DNA of 64,000 bases from Cyanobacteria bacterium SZAS-4 (GTDB lineage: Bacteria > Cyanobacteriota > Vampirovibrionia > Obscuribacterales > Obscuribacteraceae), in assembly GCA_018266255.1 (NCBI GenBank), contig JAFEAT010000012.1:1-64000 (forward strand), given 5' to 3'. How positions within the stretch are numbered: the first letter of the stretch is position 1; each line of letters opens with the position of its first letter. The position numbers and the translations under genes were made by a program. Under the pieces are notes generated by a model, which was not told the DNA's origin, made no database searches, and saw nothing but the letters and a program-made list of their open reading frames with translations. Positions 52,239 through 61,261 of the stretch are shown one piece after another.

Positions 52239-54689
52239 ATGGAAGCTGATAGTAAATCCGCAGGTCTCTCCGCCAACGACAAGCAACTCGCTGTCGTTTT
52301 CGTGTGTTTCTGTATCTCGGGATTTGCCGCCCTCATTTATGAGCTTAGCTGGCAACGGTTGTTGCTGCGCGTATTAGGTTCGACACTGCCTGCGGTGACC
52401 CTGGTGCTGTGTGTCTTTATGTCGGGGTTGGCCCTTGGTAGCTTTGTCGCAGGACGTTTCGTCAGTCGAGTTGGCAAGCCCTTGCTCACATACGGTTTTC
52501 TTGAACTGTTGGTGGGCGTCTTCGGTATGCTTTCACTGTGGCTGTTCGACAATCACCCAGCTTCGGTAGTCAGTTTTTATGACTCTGCCACCACTCATTT
52601 ATTTGGACTACACAATTTAGATTCGTTCGAGCCGTTCAACATCTTGTTCTGGTGTCGTGCTTTTTACGCGTCTGCGCTGTTGTTGCTGCCGACTGCGGCG
52701 ATGGGCGCTACATTTCCTTTCGTCAGCAACTTTCTCGAGCAAACGTCTAGTCAGAGACAAAACCAGGGAGCAGCTTATCTTGTCAATCTTTTTGGTGCCG
52801 CACTTGGCACTGTCTGTGCTGGATTTTTCTTGATGCCGAATTTTGGATTGACTACAACAGTGGTGATCGCTTCCGTTTTAAGTTGTCTGGTGTTCGTTTT
52901 GTTATTTTCGAGATGTCGTTCGCTCGAACAATCAGACTTTAGCGCTGAGTCGAAGTCAAGCCGTGAGCCGTTAAACGACTCCCAGCAAGAGCCAGTGCCT
53001 GCTGTTGCTCCGATCGTTGTCGCGGTGCTTGCCAATGGTGCAGTGGGCATGATTTTGGAAGTGGTCTGGTCTCGGTTGTTTTCGTTGCTTGTTGGCAGTT
53101 CCACATATTCGGTGGCGTCAGTGTTTGCTGTCAGTATAATCGGTCTAGCCCTCGGAACATTCATTTTTCAAGGCTTGGCGAATCGCATTCGCTCACCTAA
53201 ATTGTGGCTTGCTGTTTTGTGCTGTGTAATTGCCTGTTGCTTATACTTAGACCTGTGGTTGATTCAGCTCATGCCGTGGCTATTCAACGTTAACCACCAA
53301 CTTTTGGCAAAATCCAGTTCGTTCATTGGATATCTGCTCGAACGCATTGGTGTGATATCGCTGGTAGTGCTGCCTGCTTCACTGTTTTGCGGTGGAATTT
53401 TTCCCATTTCGCTTGACTCGATGTCTCAACCAGCATGGCAAAGTAACAGGCTGGGACGGCTCTACGCATTCAGCTCCCTTGGATCGGTGCTTGGTGCTGC
53501 CTGCGCCGGTTTTCTTTTTGTGCCGCTGCTGGGGCGCATGTTCGCGAGCGGAATGGAGAGCACGATTTGTCTGACCATTGGAATCGAACTTTGCGTTGCA
53601 ATTTTTTTGATTCTCGGGTCATCGAAGAAGCTCTATGTTATTGCTCCTATTGTTCTTCTTGCATTACTCATCTACAGACCGGCTTGGAACAAGGCGCTCA
53701 TCTCCAGTGGCATTCCGTTCTTATCGTTACCAACTAAAGCGTCCACGACTAAAGCTATTTTCGATCGTGTGCTCAGTGACTCTGCTAATAATAAGTTGCT
53801 TTTCTATCGTGAAGGTTTGAATACAACAGTGACCGTCAACGCTAATATTCCTCAAAACATCGTCTATTTGAAGAACGATGGAAAGGTTGAAGCTGCCCTG
53901 CCTTTCGACCTTCACCGCACTGCTGACAGCAGCGATTTAACTACTCATTTTATGCTCGGCAGATTGCCCGTTTCTATGAATTCGGCTCCGCAAAAAAATG
54001 TGTTTGTGGTTGGTCTGGGTAGTGGTGCCACCTGCGGTGGTGCACTGGACGACTCCTCAGTCAAGAAGTTGAAGATTGCTGAGATAGAGCCGACGATTTT
54101 TGAAATTCAGCACTATTTCGAGCCTGTCAACGGAGAGCCGATGCGTCCGGAATGGCTGGAGAGCGGGAGAGTTTTGCCATTTTGCGGTGACGCCAGGATG
54201 TCTTTGAATTTCAGCAACGATAAATATGATGTGATTATTTCTCAACCAGCTGAACCGTGGATCAGCGGCTCTTCGGATCTCTACACGACCGAATTTTGGC
54301 GAATTGCCCGGGCTAAGTTAAATGAGCATGGCTGTTTTTGTCAGTGGATTCAACTTTATGCAATCGACCCGGAATTTTTGGCCGTCTTGTTGCGCACTTT
54401 TCAAAATGTCTTTCCTAATACATACGTGTATCACTATCCTCACGCCGGCGAAATTATTTTACTGGGCACGATAGAACCGCTTGATGAGGCAAAGAAGAAC
54501 AGCAATCCGAACCTGCTATTGACGCCAGAGGCGCTGCAAAATAACTGTGCTGCTCTGGGTCAGAAGTACAGCGATTTTCGCTTGAACACTGACGATAATT
54601 TGCTGACAGAATATGCACTTCCACCGAAACTTTATCTCAGTGAAAGTTTGATCGAAGAAAATTTGACCGCGATTTCGAGTGTCAAGTGA
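52239..54689 (+). CDS. Membrane/spermidine-synthase-fold fusion protein
   Basis: From the ATG at 52239 816 residues (TTG 52203 would add 12). The first ~490 residues are about 13-14 membrane helices (FVCFCISGFAALIYELSWQR is the family hallmark). The C-terminal domain is a Rossmann methyltransferase-like spermidine synthase fold: FVVGLGSGATCGGALDDS, DARMSLNFSNDKYDVIIS. In place of the DxxDP catalytic loop of true aminopropyltransferases it has SQPAEPW, and SSDLYTTEFW follows, so spermidine production is doubtful. Family members are called fused MFS/spermidine synthase; role unknown, perhaps transport or membrane modification. Confidence 0.85.
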   Translation: MEADSKSAGLSANDKQLAVVFVCFCISGFAALIYELSWQRLLLRVLGSTLPAVTLVLCVFMSGLALGSFVAGRFVSRVGKPLLTYGFLELLVGVFGMLSLWLFDNHPASVVSFYDSATTHLFGLHNLDSFEPFNILFWCRAFYASALLLLPTAAMGATFPFVSNFLEQTSSQRQNQGAAYLVNLFGAALGTVCAGFFLMPNFGLTTTVVIASVLSCLVFVLLFSRCRSLEQSDFSAESKSSREPLNDSQQEPVPAVAPIVVAVLANGAVGMILEVVWSRLFSLLVGSSTYSVASVFAVSIIGLALGTFIFQGLANRIRSPKLWLAVLCCVIACCLYLDLWLIQLMPWLFNVNHQLLAKSSSFIGYLLERIGVISLVVLPASLFCGGIFPISLDSMSQPAWQSNRLGRLYAFSSLGSVLGAACAGFLFVPLLGRMFASGMESTICLTIGIELCVAIFLILGSSKKLYVIAPIVLLALLIYRPAWNKALISSGIPFLSLPTKASTTKAIFDRVLSDSANNKLLFYREGLNTTVTVNANIPQNIVYLKNDGKVEAALPFDLHRTADSSDLTTHFMLGRLPVSMNSAPQKNVFVVGLGSGATCGGALDDSSVKKLKIAEIEPTIFEIQHYFEPVNGEPMRPEWLESGRVLPFCGDARMSLNFSNDKYDVIISQPAEPWISGSSDLYTTEFWRIARAKLNEHGCFCQWIQLYAIDPEFLAVLLRTFQNVFPNTYVYHYPHAGEIILLGTIEPLDEAKKNSNPNLLLTPEALQNNCAALGQKYSDFRLNTDDNLLTEYALPPKLYLSESLIEENLTAISSVK

Positions 54690-54768
54690 TTGAGAAATTT
54701 TCCAGATCGACTCCGATTCGACTAGATCTGGGTCGTCAAGCACGGTTTTTATCTGAATTGTGGCGTTA

Positions 54769-54789
54769 ACCCCATAAGTTATATGGGGT
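54769..54789. promoter_or_regulatory. Inverted repeat ACCCCATA/TATGGGGT
   Basis: Perfect 8-bp arms (54769-54776, 54782-54789) with a 5-nt spacer, 50 bp before the response regulator start; TATGGGGTC recurs at 54859-54867 inside the gene. Probably an operator or a promoter-linked hairpin. A weaker pair CCAGATC/GATCTGG (54702-54731) lies just after the previous gene and might be its terminator. Confidence 0.4.
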
Positions 54790-54838
54790 CCGTACTAGCA
54801 ACAACCATCGCCATATCGGCGCTTTTGGAGTTTAATCA

Positions 54839-55846
54839 ATGATAGGTCGTACTCCTCTATGGGGTCATCCTGATAAGGCATCTCCACGGAAACCAGCGGT
54901 AAGTGTATATATGACCTACAGACTTCTTCTCATCGAAGACAGCCCAACTCAGCTTATGACTATCAAGAGAACTCTTGAGGGCGAGGGCTATACAATTCTG
55001 GAAGCTAGAAACGGCGCTGAGGGGTTGGCCCGCGCTTATAACGAGCTGCCTGATTTGATCATCTCTGATGTCGTCATGTCTGGAATCAACGGCTATCAGC
55101 TGGCCCGACTGGTCAAAAACGATCCAGACCTGGCTCAGACTCCCGTGGTTTTGTTGACTAAATTAGACGGCTCAGTCGACCGCTTCTGGGGTCTCAAATC
55201 GGGCGCTGAACGCTATATCCCAAAAGAACCGGGCTTTCCAAATTTGATCAAGGCTGTTCGGGAAATCCTTAGTGAAGCCCAGATTCAGCCTCGTCTGCGC
55301 ATTCTCAGTGATGCTAGCCGCAGCCCAACACCGGAAGAAATAAATAATCGCCTCAATCAGTTGCTTGAACGACTTTTGTTCGAAGCGACAATTGTTGATG
55401 AAGTCCGCAGAATCGGCGAAGATATTTTGGATTTGGAAGTGATCACCGAGAAATTGTTCGCCCTGTTAGCTTCGATCATCACTTATCAATCATGCGCCCT
55501 GGTTGTGAATCAAGGAAGATTCTCCAGCTTGATGCTCGATCTGTCGAAAGACAGCCAGGAATCAGCGGTTAAAGCGTATGTCTCTAAAGTCGCCTTGCAA
55601 CTCGGTTTGCCACCATTGCGCGAAGAGGCACCTCGAACAGTAAACTTCCCAGAAAATGCGCTCACTCAACCGATTGATATGACTGGGTTGCGATTAGGTT
55701 TGCTTATTGTGCTGCCTTATCCAAATCAAGCATATAAACCTGGAGATCAGAAGGTGGTGCGCCTGATTGCCGAACAACTTTCAATCGTTCTCAGGCTCTA
55801 TCAATCTCACGCACAACGTGAAGGGGCGCCGGTTCCGACCTCTTAG
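54839..55846 (+). CDS. Receiver-GAF-like response regulator
   Basis: 335 residues; GGAG 8 nt before ATG 54839 supports this start over an ATG at 54911. The receiver (about 27-150) has the IED acidic pair, phosphoacceptor Asp77 in LIISDVVMSG, LLTK and YIPKE. A helical linker leads to a C-terminal domain (about 190-325) resembling GAF, with VVRLIAEQLSIVLRLYQSHA at the end. No DNA-binding or output enzyme domain, so it likely works by protein interaction or small-molecule binding, as in chemotaxis-like or cyanobacterial phosphorelays. Confidence 0.85.
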   Translation: MIGRTPLWGHPDKASPRKPAVSVYMTYRLLLIEDSPTQLMTIKRTLEGEGYTILEARNGAEGLARAYNELPDLIISDVVMSGINGYQLARLVKNDPDLAQTPVVLLTKLDGSVDRFWGLKSGAERYIPKEPGFPNLIKAVREILSEAQIQPRLRILSDASRSPTPEEINNRLNQLLERLLFEATIVDEVRRIGEDILDLEVITEKLFALLASIITYQSCALVVNQGRFSSLMLDLSKDSQESAVKAYVSKVALQLGLPPLREEAPRTVNFPENALTQPIDMTGLRLGLLIVLPYPNQAYKPGDQKVVRLIAEQLSIVLRLYQSHAQREGAPVPTS

Positions 55847-55848
55847 TC

Positions 55849-58800
55849 TTACTTGCGCTTCTTCTTTTTGTCTTTAGGGTCGCCTTTCTTAAGCTTGCCT
55901 AGAGTTTTCTTCAGGAAGCCCTCACCTTCTGCGCTTGGGTGTTCATCGCCGCCGTCCTCGTGAGCTTCATGCTCGTCATGCTCGTCGTGTTGATCATCTG
56001 AATGATCGTCTTCATGAGCTGCTTGAGCCGCTCCTGTTTCGCTGGGCTGCTCGAAAATGTCTGTCGTCTGAAGAACTTCTTGCAAATATTGATCTTCGGC
56101 GGTTGGCGTTGTGTCGGTACTAGATGTGGTGCCTAAATTGCCTTTGCCTAGTGTCACATTTGGTGCTACGGATGTTGGAGGATGAATTGAAATTGGTTGC
56201 GTTTCTTTCGACGAATGAACCATCGGTTCATCGTCATAATATTCGTCTTCTTCTGACTCGCCGCTTACACCTGTGGCTGAATCTGAATCTTGTGATTGAG
56301 TCTGTGTCTCGTCTTTGGGCTGTTCCCAGTCAAGTTGATCTTTCCAGCTTGGCACGGCGTTAGCCGTAGAAATCGGAGCCGACGGCTCTTCAGATGTTGC
56401 CTGTGGCTCCGTTGCTTTTGATTTCTCGCCACTGCTTATAGTGGCATCATTGGCTGCGTCTGGTGGCTGTTCCCAGTCAAGCTGATCTTTCCAACTCGGA
56501 GCCGCGTTGTTGCTGATTTTTACTTTCTCGGGTTCAGCGGCGTCTGTGTTGACGTTGCCTAGCAGGTCAGCCAGACTCTGTTTCTCAGGGTTTCGATCCA
56601 TCAATGATGCGTCATCATCGACTGGCAACGGCTTGCTCCAATCTAATTGATCTTTCCAGGTTGGTACCGCAGATGATGCATTCAGGTTTGACGGAGCAGC
56701 AGGTTCGATTTGACGCGGTTTGACTGCCACTTCCTTGATTATTGGTGTGTCAGCGGCTTGAGGCTCTGTTGATTCAGCGGTTTTCTCTGTCAATTTTGCC
56801 AGTTCTGCCGCGGTGATATAGCCATGTTCGATCAGAGTGTCAGAGATGTTGGCACCACGAGATTGCGATAATTCCATGGCTACCTGAAATTGCGCGACGG
56901 TGATTTTGCCATCTCGCAGTAAGCTTTGCCCCAGTAAGACTGAGTCAAGATCTCGCTCTTGAATGAATCCCTGGCGCACAAGAAATGTTCCGAATTGTAC
57001 TTCTGGCATGGCTTTGTGCATGTCACAAGCGATTTCTAGTTCTGCTTGTTCGAGTAGTCCCGCGCATTGCAGAAGTTCGCCGATTCGCAGTGGTGTGCGT
57101 TGACCGATCCGTTGTGGACCATCTTCGACGTGCGGCACTGCGGCGTCTGGAGAGCCGCGCAAACCCATGTCTCTGAAGTCGTAGTCTGTTCGCGTAACTG
57201 GGTCGCAGAGAATGTCGCGCGCTACCCAGTTGCGGCGCAGCTCCTTTAGAAGCTCGTCTCGTTCTGGTCTGACCGCCCCGCGCAGTTTGAGAAGTATTTT
57301 TCTTATTCTGCGCAAGAAGTTCTTGTGAATTTCCTCGAATGGCGACATCTGCGAAACGCCGAGCATGGCATACAAGTCGGGCGGCTTCGGCGCTGCCGGT
57401 AGCGGCTCTTCCTGACCAGTGGTCTCGGCCGCCTCTGCTGCGCCGAGAGGCGTTGGCACCGTTGTTGGTGCAGCGTGGTTGGGTATGACCATCATCGGAA
57501 CACCGGTGTAGGGGGCAGGACCCTTCGGTGGCTCAGGTACTTGTGCCGCTGCTGCGGCCGAAACCTGCTGTGCAGCAATCGCTGCTTGCTGTGCAGCAGC
57601 CGCTGCCTGCTGTGCAGCAGCCGCTGCTTCTTGCGCTGCAGTGGCCGCTTGTTGCACTTCAGCCGCTGCCCGCTTCGCCGCCATCTGTTGTGCAGCAAGC
57701 TTCTGCGTTTGCGACTCGTCCGTCTCGTCAGGTTCGAGATACAACGAAGCACCCGGATTCAGAACTGGCAACTCTGACGTGACGTCTTGCGAAGTTTGAT
57801 CTTCGTCTGTCGAATCAGAATCGCTGCTGACAAATTCGGCTTCGATGAAGCCACCACCTGTAGGGGCATTGAGTGTGTCTGGTGCCTTGCTCTCTGACTG
57901 CAAACTGAAATCGATGTCAGGCTTGCTCGATTCTGATTGCAGGCTGAAGTCGATATCCGGTTTGTTCGACTTTGGCTGCGTCGTGAAGTCAATGTTCGGT
58001 GTCTGCGTTTCTGATTGCAAGCTGAAGTCGATGTCTGGTTTACTCGACTCTGATTGCAGTGAAAAGTCGATGGCAGGCATGTTTCGCGGTGATGATTGAC
58101 TCGCCTTTCTCGCTGCGTAGTCGGCGGCTTGCTGACTGCGAATATCGTTCATAATCTGCGGCAAATCTTGAGTGGAATTTTGCCCGACCATTGGCAAGTC
58201 TTGAGTCAGGTTTTGCGCTACCATCGGCAAATCTTGTGCTGGACTTTGCTCCACGAACGGCGTGTCTTGACCAGGATTTTGTTCGGCTGTCGGCTGTTCT
58301 TGATTCAAGTTTTGCCCGACCTTAGGCAAGTCTTGCGTCGCATTTTGAAGCACTTTTGGAAATTCAGTAGTCGGTGCTTTGCGCAGCTCTGGAGGCAGGT
58401 CACTAGACTCAGGTGGCGGTGCGAAGCCTGAGGCCAGGCTGCGAACCCCCAAGTTCTGAGGCGCATAAAATCCATCGAACTTCGGCGGAGCAGGTACCTG
58501 GTCAGACGTAGAAGACGGTGATGTAGCCGGATCTACCCGTGATGCTGCTTCTGCAGCAGCTTGTTCTTCGGCGCGTGCTGCGGCTTCAGCCGCCGCCACT
58601 TCCTCAGCACGGGCAGCTGCTTCGGCCGCAATCAGCTCGTCGGCTCTCGCTGCAGCCTCTACACCCGCTATCTCCTCAGCACGTGTAGCTGCTTGCGCAG
58701 CCGCTGCTGCTTCGGCATGAGCAGCAGCTTCTAACGCTTCAGCACTTGCAGACTCTGTTTCTGCGTCCGGTCCTGACACACCTGCGAAAGTGCTTGGTTC

Positions 58801-60222
58801 AAGCTCCTCATCTTCTTGGATGCGCTCTTCGATGAAACCACGCTTTGGTTTTGGAGCATGCAATTCAGCATCCGACAACTCTGTCGGTTCGAGGGTTTCC
58901 CAGCCCTCTTGCGAATCATCAAGTTCGACAGCGTCTTGTTCCGGGCTCACCATCGTTTCGCCGGAGTCGAATGTGTCGGCGCGATCCTGAATCTGTGCGG
59001 CTTCGTCAGTTTCGCTTTGTTGTTTGACGAACTCAGATGCGCCCGGCAGGATTTCGATTTGAGCTTCATGCGCACTAGGCGGCGTCGAACTGATGAACTG
59101 CCCGTAGCTTGGAGGCTCCGGAAGCGCATCGAACGGACCTGGTTGTACGTCAGGGTAGTGTGTCACTACGTTCGGCTGGAAGACTACAGGTTCGGGCTGT
59201 GGCACCACTCTGGCCGACGGAGGAATGGGCTGAGGGGTGACTATCTCGATGACAGGCGCGGGGATCTCGACCTGAGGTGGTTCGATGACTGAGGTCCCGA
59301 AGATTTCCGCATATTCGGCTGACGGTTGGTCGAACGGTAATGACTCTTTTGCAACCGGCGGCGCTTTCCGCATGCGAATGTATTCTTCCTCTTCAGTGAG
59401 AGGTTTCGGCACACTGACTTGTACTTCGATTACTTCTGCAGGTTGCGACTCATCGACTTGCGCGTGTACTTCGTCGGCATAATCTGACTCGCTCGTCTCA
59501 GCTTCAACTTCATGCCAACCAGGTAGTGGCTCAACTTTATCGGACTCTATTTCGTCTTCTGCTGGTGTTAGGTCCCGAGTCTGCTTGTACTTCAGATACT
59601 GAGCGATAGCATGGGCCTGATCTGGGTCATGCTGCACTGGTAACAGTTCTGCTTGGCTGGCGATTGCCTGGGTGGCGTAGTCTTCAGACTCATGCCGAAT
59701 TTGCGGCACTTCTTCGTCTTCGACGTGTTGTATTTGGGCTGGAGCTTGGTATTGGTCGTTTTCCGACTCGGCAGCCTCGTCGGCTGCGTCATCTTCTAGC
59801 TCTTGACCCGCGTCATCTGCTTCATCCGCTTCGGCTTCGTCTGTGTCGCTTTCATCCTGGTCTGCGTCACTCTCCTCTAGCTGCTCCTGATAATCCGACG
59901 TCTGAGCGGATTTTTGGAAAGACTCGGAATATTCAGTACCTTCAGACCTGGCGAAATCTGCGTATGTTGGCTGCTCATCGGTCTGTTGGACTGATTCCAG
60001 ATAGTTTGAAGTATCACCGTTCGAGCCCGTCGGACCAGTTTCAGCTACAGCCGAACTGCTTCCGTTGCCCGGTTTCTGGTCTTTCAAGAGCAAATACAGC
60101 TGGCGGTGCGCGAGACCGACTCCATCAGAATCGCCCCGTTCGAAGCTTTGTTTCAAAGCCGCCGCTAGGACGCGAGTTTCCAGCTCGATTCGGGTTTTGA
60201 TGTTAGTCGGACTAATGGACAT
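55849..60222 (-). CDS. Giant acidic repeat protein with DnaJ-like and MshEN-like segments
   Basis: 1457 residues. The first ~490 are very acidic and Gln/Glu/Pro-rich. Then: an Ala/Glu tract (about 494-560, AAARAEE repeats), seven QDLPMVGQN-type repeats (about 625-690), about six IDFSLQSES repeats (715-780), an Ala/Gln tract (about 843-892), a J-domain-like helical unit (948-1015; YAMLGVSQMSPFEEIHKNFLRRIRK, no HPD triad), a region (1046-1140) with repeated LGxLLxxxGxI helices like the MshEN/GspE-N nucleotide-binding fold (LRIGELLQCAGLLEQAEL, FLVRQGFIQERDL, LIEHGYITAAEL), and three WKDQLDW repeats (1188, 1246, 1293). The end is Lys-rich. It looks like a cytoplasmic scaffold with a sensor core. 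No paralogue or partner is adjacent. Confidence 0.8.
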   Translation of the reverse strand: MSISPTNIKTRIELETRVLAAALKQSFERGDSDGVGLAHRQLYLLLKDQKPGNGSSSAVAETGPTGSNGDTSNYLESVQQTDEQPTYADFARSEGTEYSESFQKSAQTSDYQEQLEESDADQDESDTDEAEADEADDAGQELEDDAADEAAESENDQYQAPAQIQHVEDEEVPQIRHESEDYATQAIASQAELLPVQHDPDQAHAIAQYLKYKQTRDLTPAEDEIESDKVEPLPGWHEVEAETSESDYADEVHAQVDESQPAEVIEVQVSVPKPLTEEEEYIRMRKAPPVAKESLPFDQPSAEYAEIFGTSVIEPPQVEIPAPVIEIVTPQPIPPSARVVPQPEPVVFQPNVVTHYPDVQPGPFDALPEPPSYGQFISSTPPSAHEAQIEILPGASEFVKQQSETDEAAQIQDRADTFDSGETMVSPEQDAVELDDSQEGWETLEPTELSDAELHAPKPKRGFIEERIQEDEELEPSTFAGVSGPDAETESASAEALEAAAHAEAAAAAQAATRAEEIAGVEAAARADELIAAEAAARAEEVAAAEAAARAEEQAAAEAASRVDPATSPSSTSDQVPAPPKFDGFYAPQNLGVRSLASGFAPPPESSDLPPELRKAPTTEFPKVLQNATQDLPKVGQNLNQEQPTAEQNPGQDTPFVEQSPAQDLPMVAQNLTQDLPMVGQNSTQDLPQIMNDIRSQQAADYAARKASQSSPRNMPAIDFSLQSESSKPDIDFSLQSETQTPNIDFTTQPKSNKPDIDFSLQSESSKPDIDFSLQSESKAPDTLNAPTGGGFIEAEFVSSDSDSTDEDQTSQDVTSELPVLNPGASLYLEPDETDESQTQKLAAQQMAAKRAAAEVQQAATAAQEAAAAAQQAAAAAQQAAIAAQQVSAAAAAQVPEPPKGPAPYTGVPMMVIPNHAAPTTVPTPLGAAEAAETTGQEEPLPAAPKPPDLYAMLGVSQMSPFEEIHKNFLRRIRKILLKLRGAVRPERDELLKELRRNWVARDILCDPVTRTDYDFRDMGLRGSPDAAVPHVEDGPQRIGQRTPLRIGELLQCAGLLEQAELEIACDMHKAMPEVQFGTFLVRQGFIQERDLDSVLLGQSLLRDGKITVAQFQVAMELSQSRGANISDTLIEHGYITAAELAKLTEKTAESTEPQAADTPIIKEVAVKPRQIEPAAPSNLNASSAVPTWKDQLDWSKPLPVDDDASLMDRNPEKQSLADLLGNVNTDAAEPEKVKISNNAAPSWKDQLDWEQPPDAANDATISSGEKSKATEPQATSEEPSAPISTANAVPSWKDQLDWEQPKDETQTQSQDSDSATGVSGESEEDEYYDDEPMVHSSKETQPISIHPPTSVAPNVTLGKGNLGTTSSTDTTPTAEDQYLQEVLQTTDIFEQPSETGAAQAAHEDDHSDDQHDEHDEHEAHEDGGDEHPSAEGEGFLKKTLGKLKKGDPKDKKKKRK

Positions 60223-60403
60223 GTGTAGTTGTAGCCTGCCTGAACGCGCCTCATCCGGTAGGTAGTGCCCGCAGTCACCGTAGTAATTATGCCTTTCTGA
60301 AGCATTATTAACACCTGTTCAGTAACGGTATTAGGTTAGAAATTAGATGAACTAAGTAGTTTACAGCAATTGACTACACAGAAATACTCATTGGCGCACG
60401 CGC

Positions 60404-60434
60404 TTGGGAGTTTTTGAAATTTCGGCACTATAAT
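60404..60434 (+). promoter_or_regulatory. Probable promoter of rsmG
   Basis: A perfect TATAAT (60429-60434) lies about 50-80 bp before rsmG; the best -35 is TTGGGA (60404-60409) with a long 19-bp spacer. The 293-nt gap 60223-60515 holds nothing else seen. Confidence 0.45.
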
Positions 60435-60515
60435 TTGGGTCACAAATTTATTGGCAATCGACAAGCGCCAGAGTGAGGATTTCTGAACACCGAGATTACG
60501 CAGGCCATTGAACTT

Positions 60516-61241
60516 TTGGCTGAGCGGGCCGAAAAACTTTCGGTAAAGTTGAGCGAACGACAGTCTGATAAGTTAGGGCGTTTTTTAGGACACCTTGAAA
60601 CGTATAATCAGCACACGAATCTCGTTTCCAATGCTGCACCAAAAGTCGTCGCCCTGGATCATTTGCTGGATTCTATTTCGTTGGTCGAAGTCGTCTCCAA
60701 TCAATGGCAAAAGCGGAAAAAAGGTGGCGGGCGGTTGATTGATATCGGCTCTGGCGCTGGATTTCCTGGGCTTATATTGGCGATACTTTTCGAAGACGCC
60801 GACGTCACGTTGATGGATTCAATCGAAAAGAAAACTCGTTTTTTGGAAGAAGCCGTGGACTTGTTAGAATTAGACAATGTCACTGTTTTAACAGATAGAG
60901 CTGAGTCGATAGCGCACCACCCACAGTATCGCGAAACATTTGATATCGCCACAGCAAGAGCGGTTGGCGCATCCGAATTGATTGCTGAATTAGCTCTGCC
61001 AATGCTGACTGTAGGCGGTTTGTTGATTTTGCAAAAAACAGAGTCTCAACTAGTTGATGAAACACACAAAGCGCGCAAGGCGGCCAAATTTCTTGGTGGT
61101 GTCATCGGCAGTGTCGTAGGTTTGGACGAAAAAGTGCTGGAAAAGGCGCGGTCACTAATTCTCGTCACGAAAGAAGAGCACACCTCAGACAAATATCCGC
61201 GCGCCTGGAAAAAGATAAAAGAGAGTCCGTTAGGAGTTTGA
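60516..61241 (+). CDS. rsmG: 16S rRNA (guanine-527 N7) methyltransferase
   Basis: 241 residues from TTG 60516. The RsmG pattern is complete: RFLGHLETYNQHTNLVSN, DHLLDSISLVEVV, SAM motif IGSGAGFPGL, FLEEAVDLLELDNVTVLTDRAE, ATARAVG. It methylates G527 of 16S rRNA, where loss confers low-level streptomycin resistance. An in-frame upstream extension LNTEITQAIELL, reachable from CTG 60483 with GAGG just before, looks like a genuine N-terminus, so the true start may be a rare CTG. The mnmG/parA neighbours usual in other bacteria are absent. Confidence 0.93.
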   Translation: MAERAEKLSVKLSERQSDKLGRFLGHLETYNQHTNLVSNAAPKVVALDHLLDSISLVEVVSNQWQKRKKGGGRLIDIGSGAGFPGLILAILFEDADVTLMDSIEKKTRFLEEAVDLLELDNVTVLTDRAESIAHHPQYRETFDIATARAVGASELIAELALPMLTVGGLLILQKTESQLVDETHKARKAAKFLGGVIGSVVGLDEKVLEKARSLILVTKEEHTSDKYPRAWKKIKESPLGV

Positions 61242-61261
61242 ATCTACTTACGTCGCGCTTG

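Noticed and set aside
57475..57782. Several ORFs on both strands over the Ala/Gln tract
   Set aside because: Low-complexity GC-rich repeats make open frames in all phases; the minus-strand 1457-codon frame accounts for the whole region.
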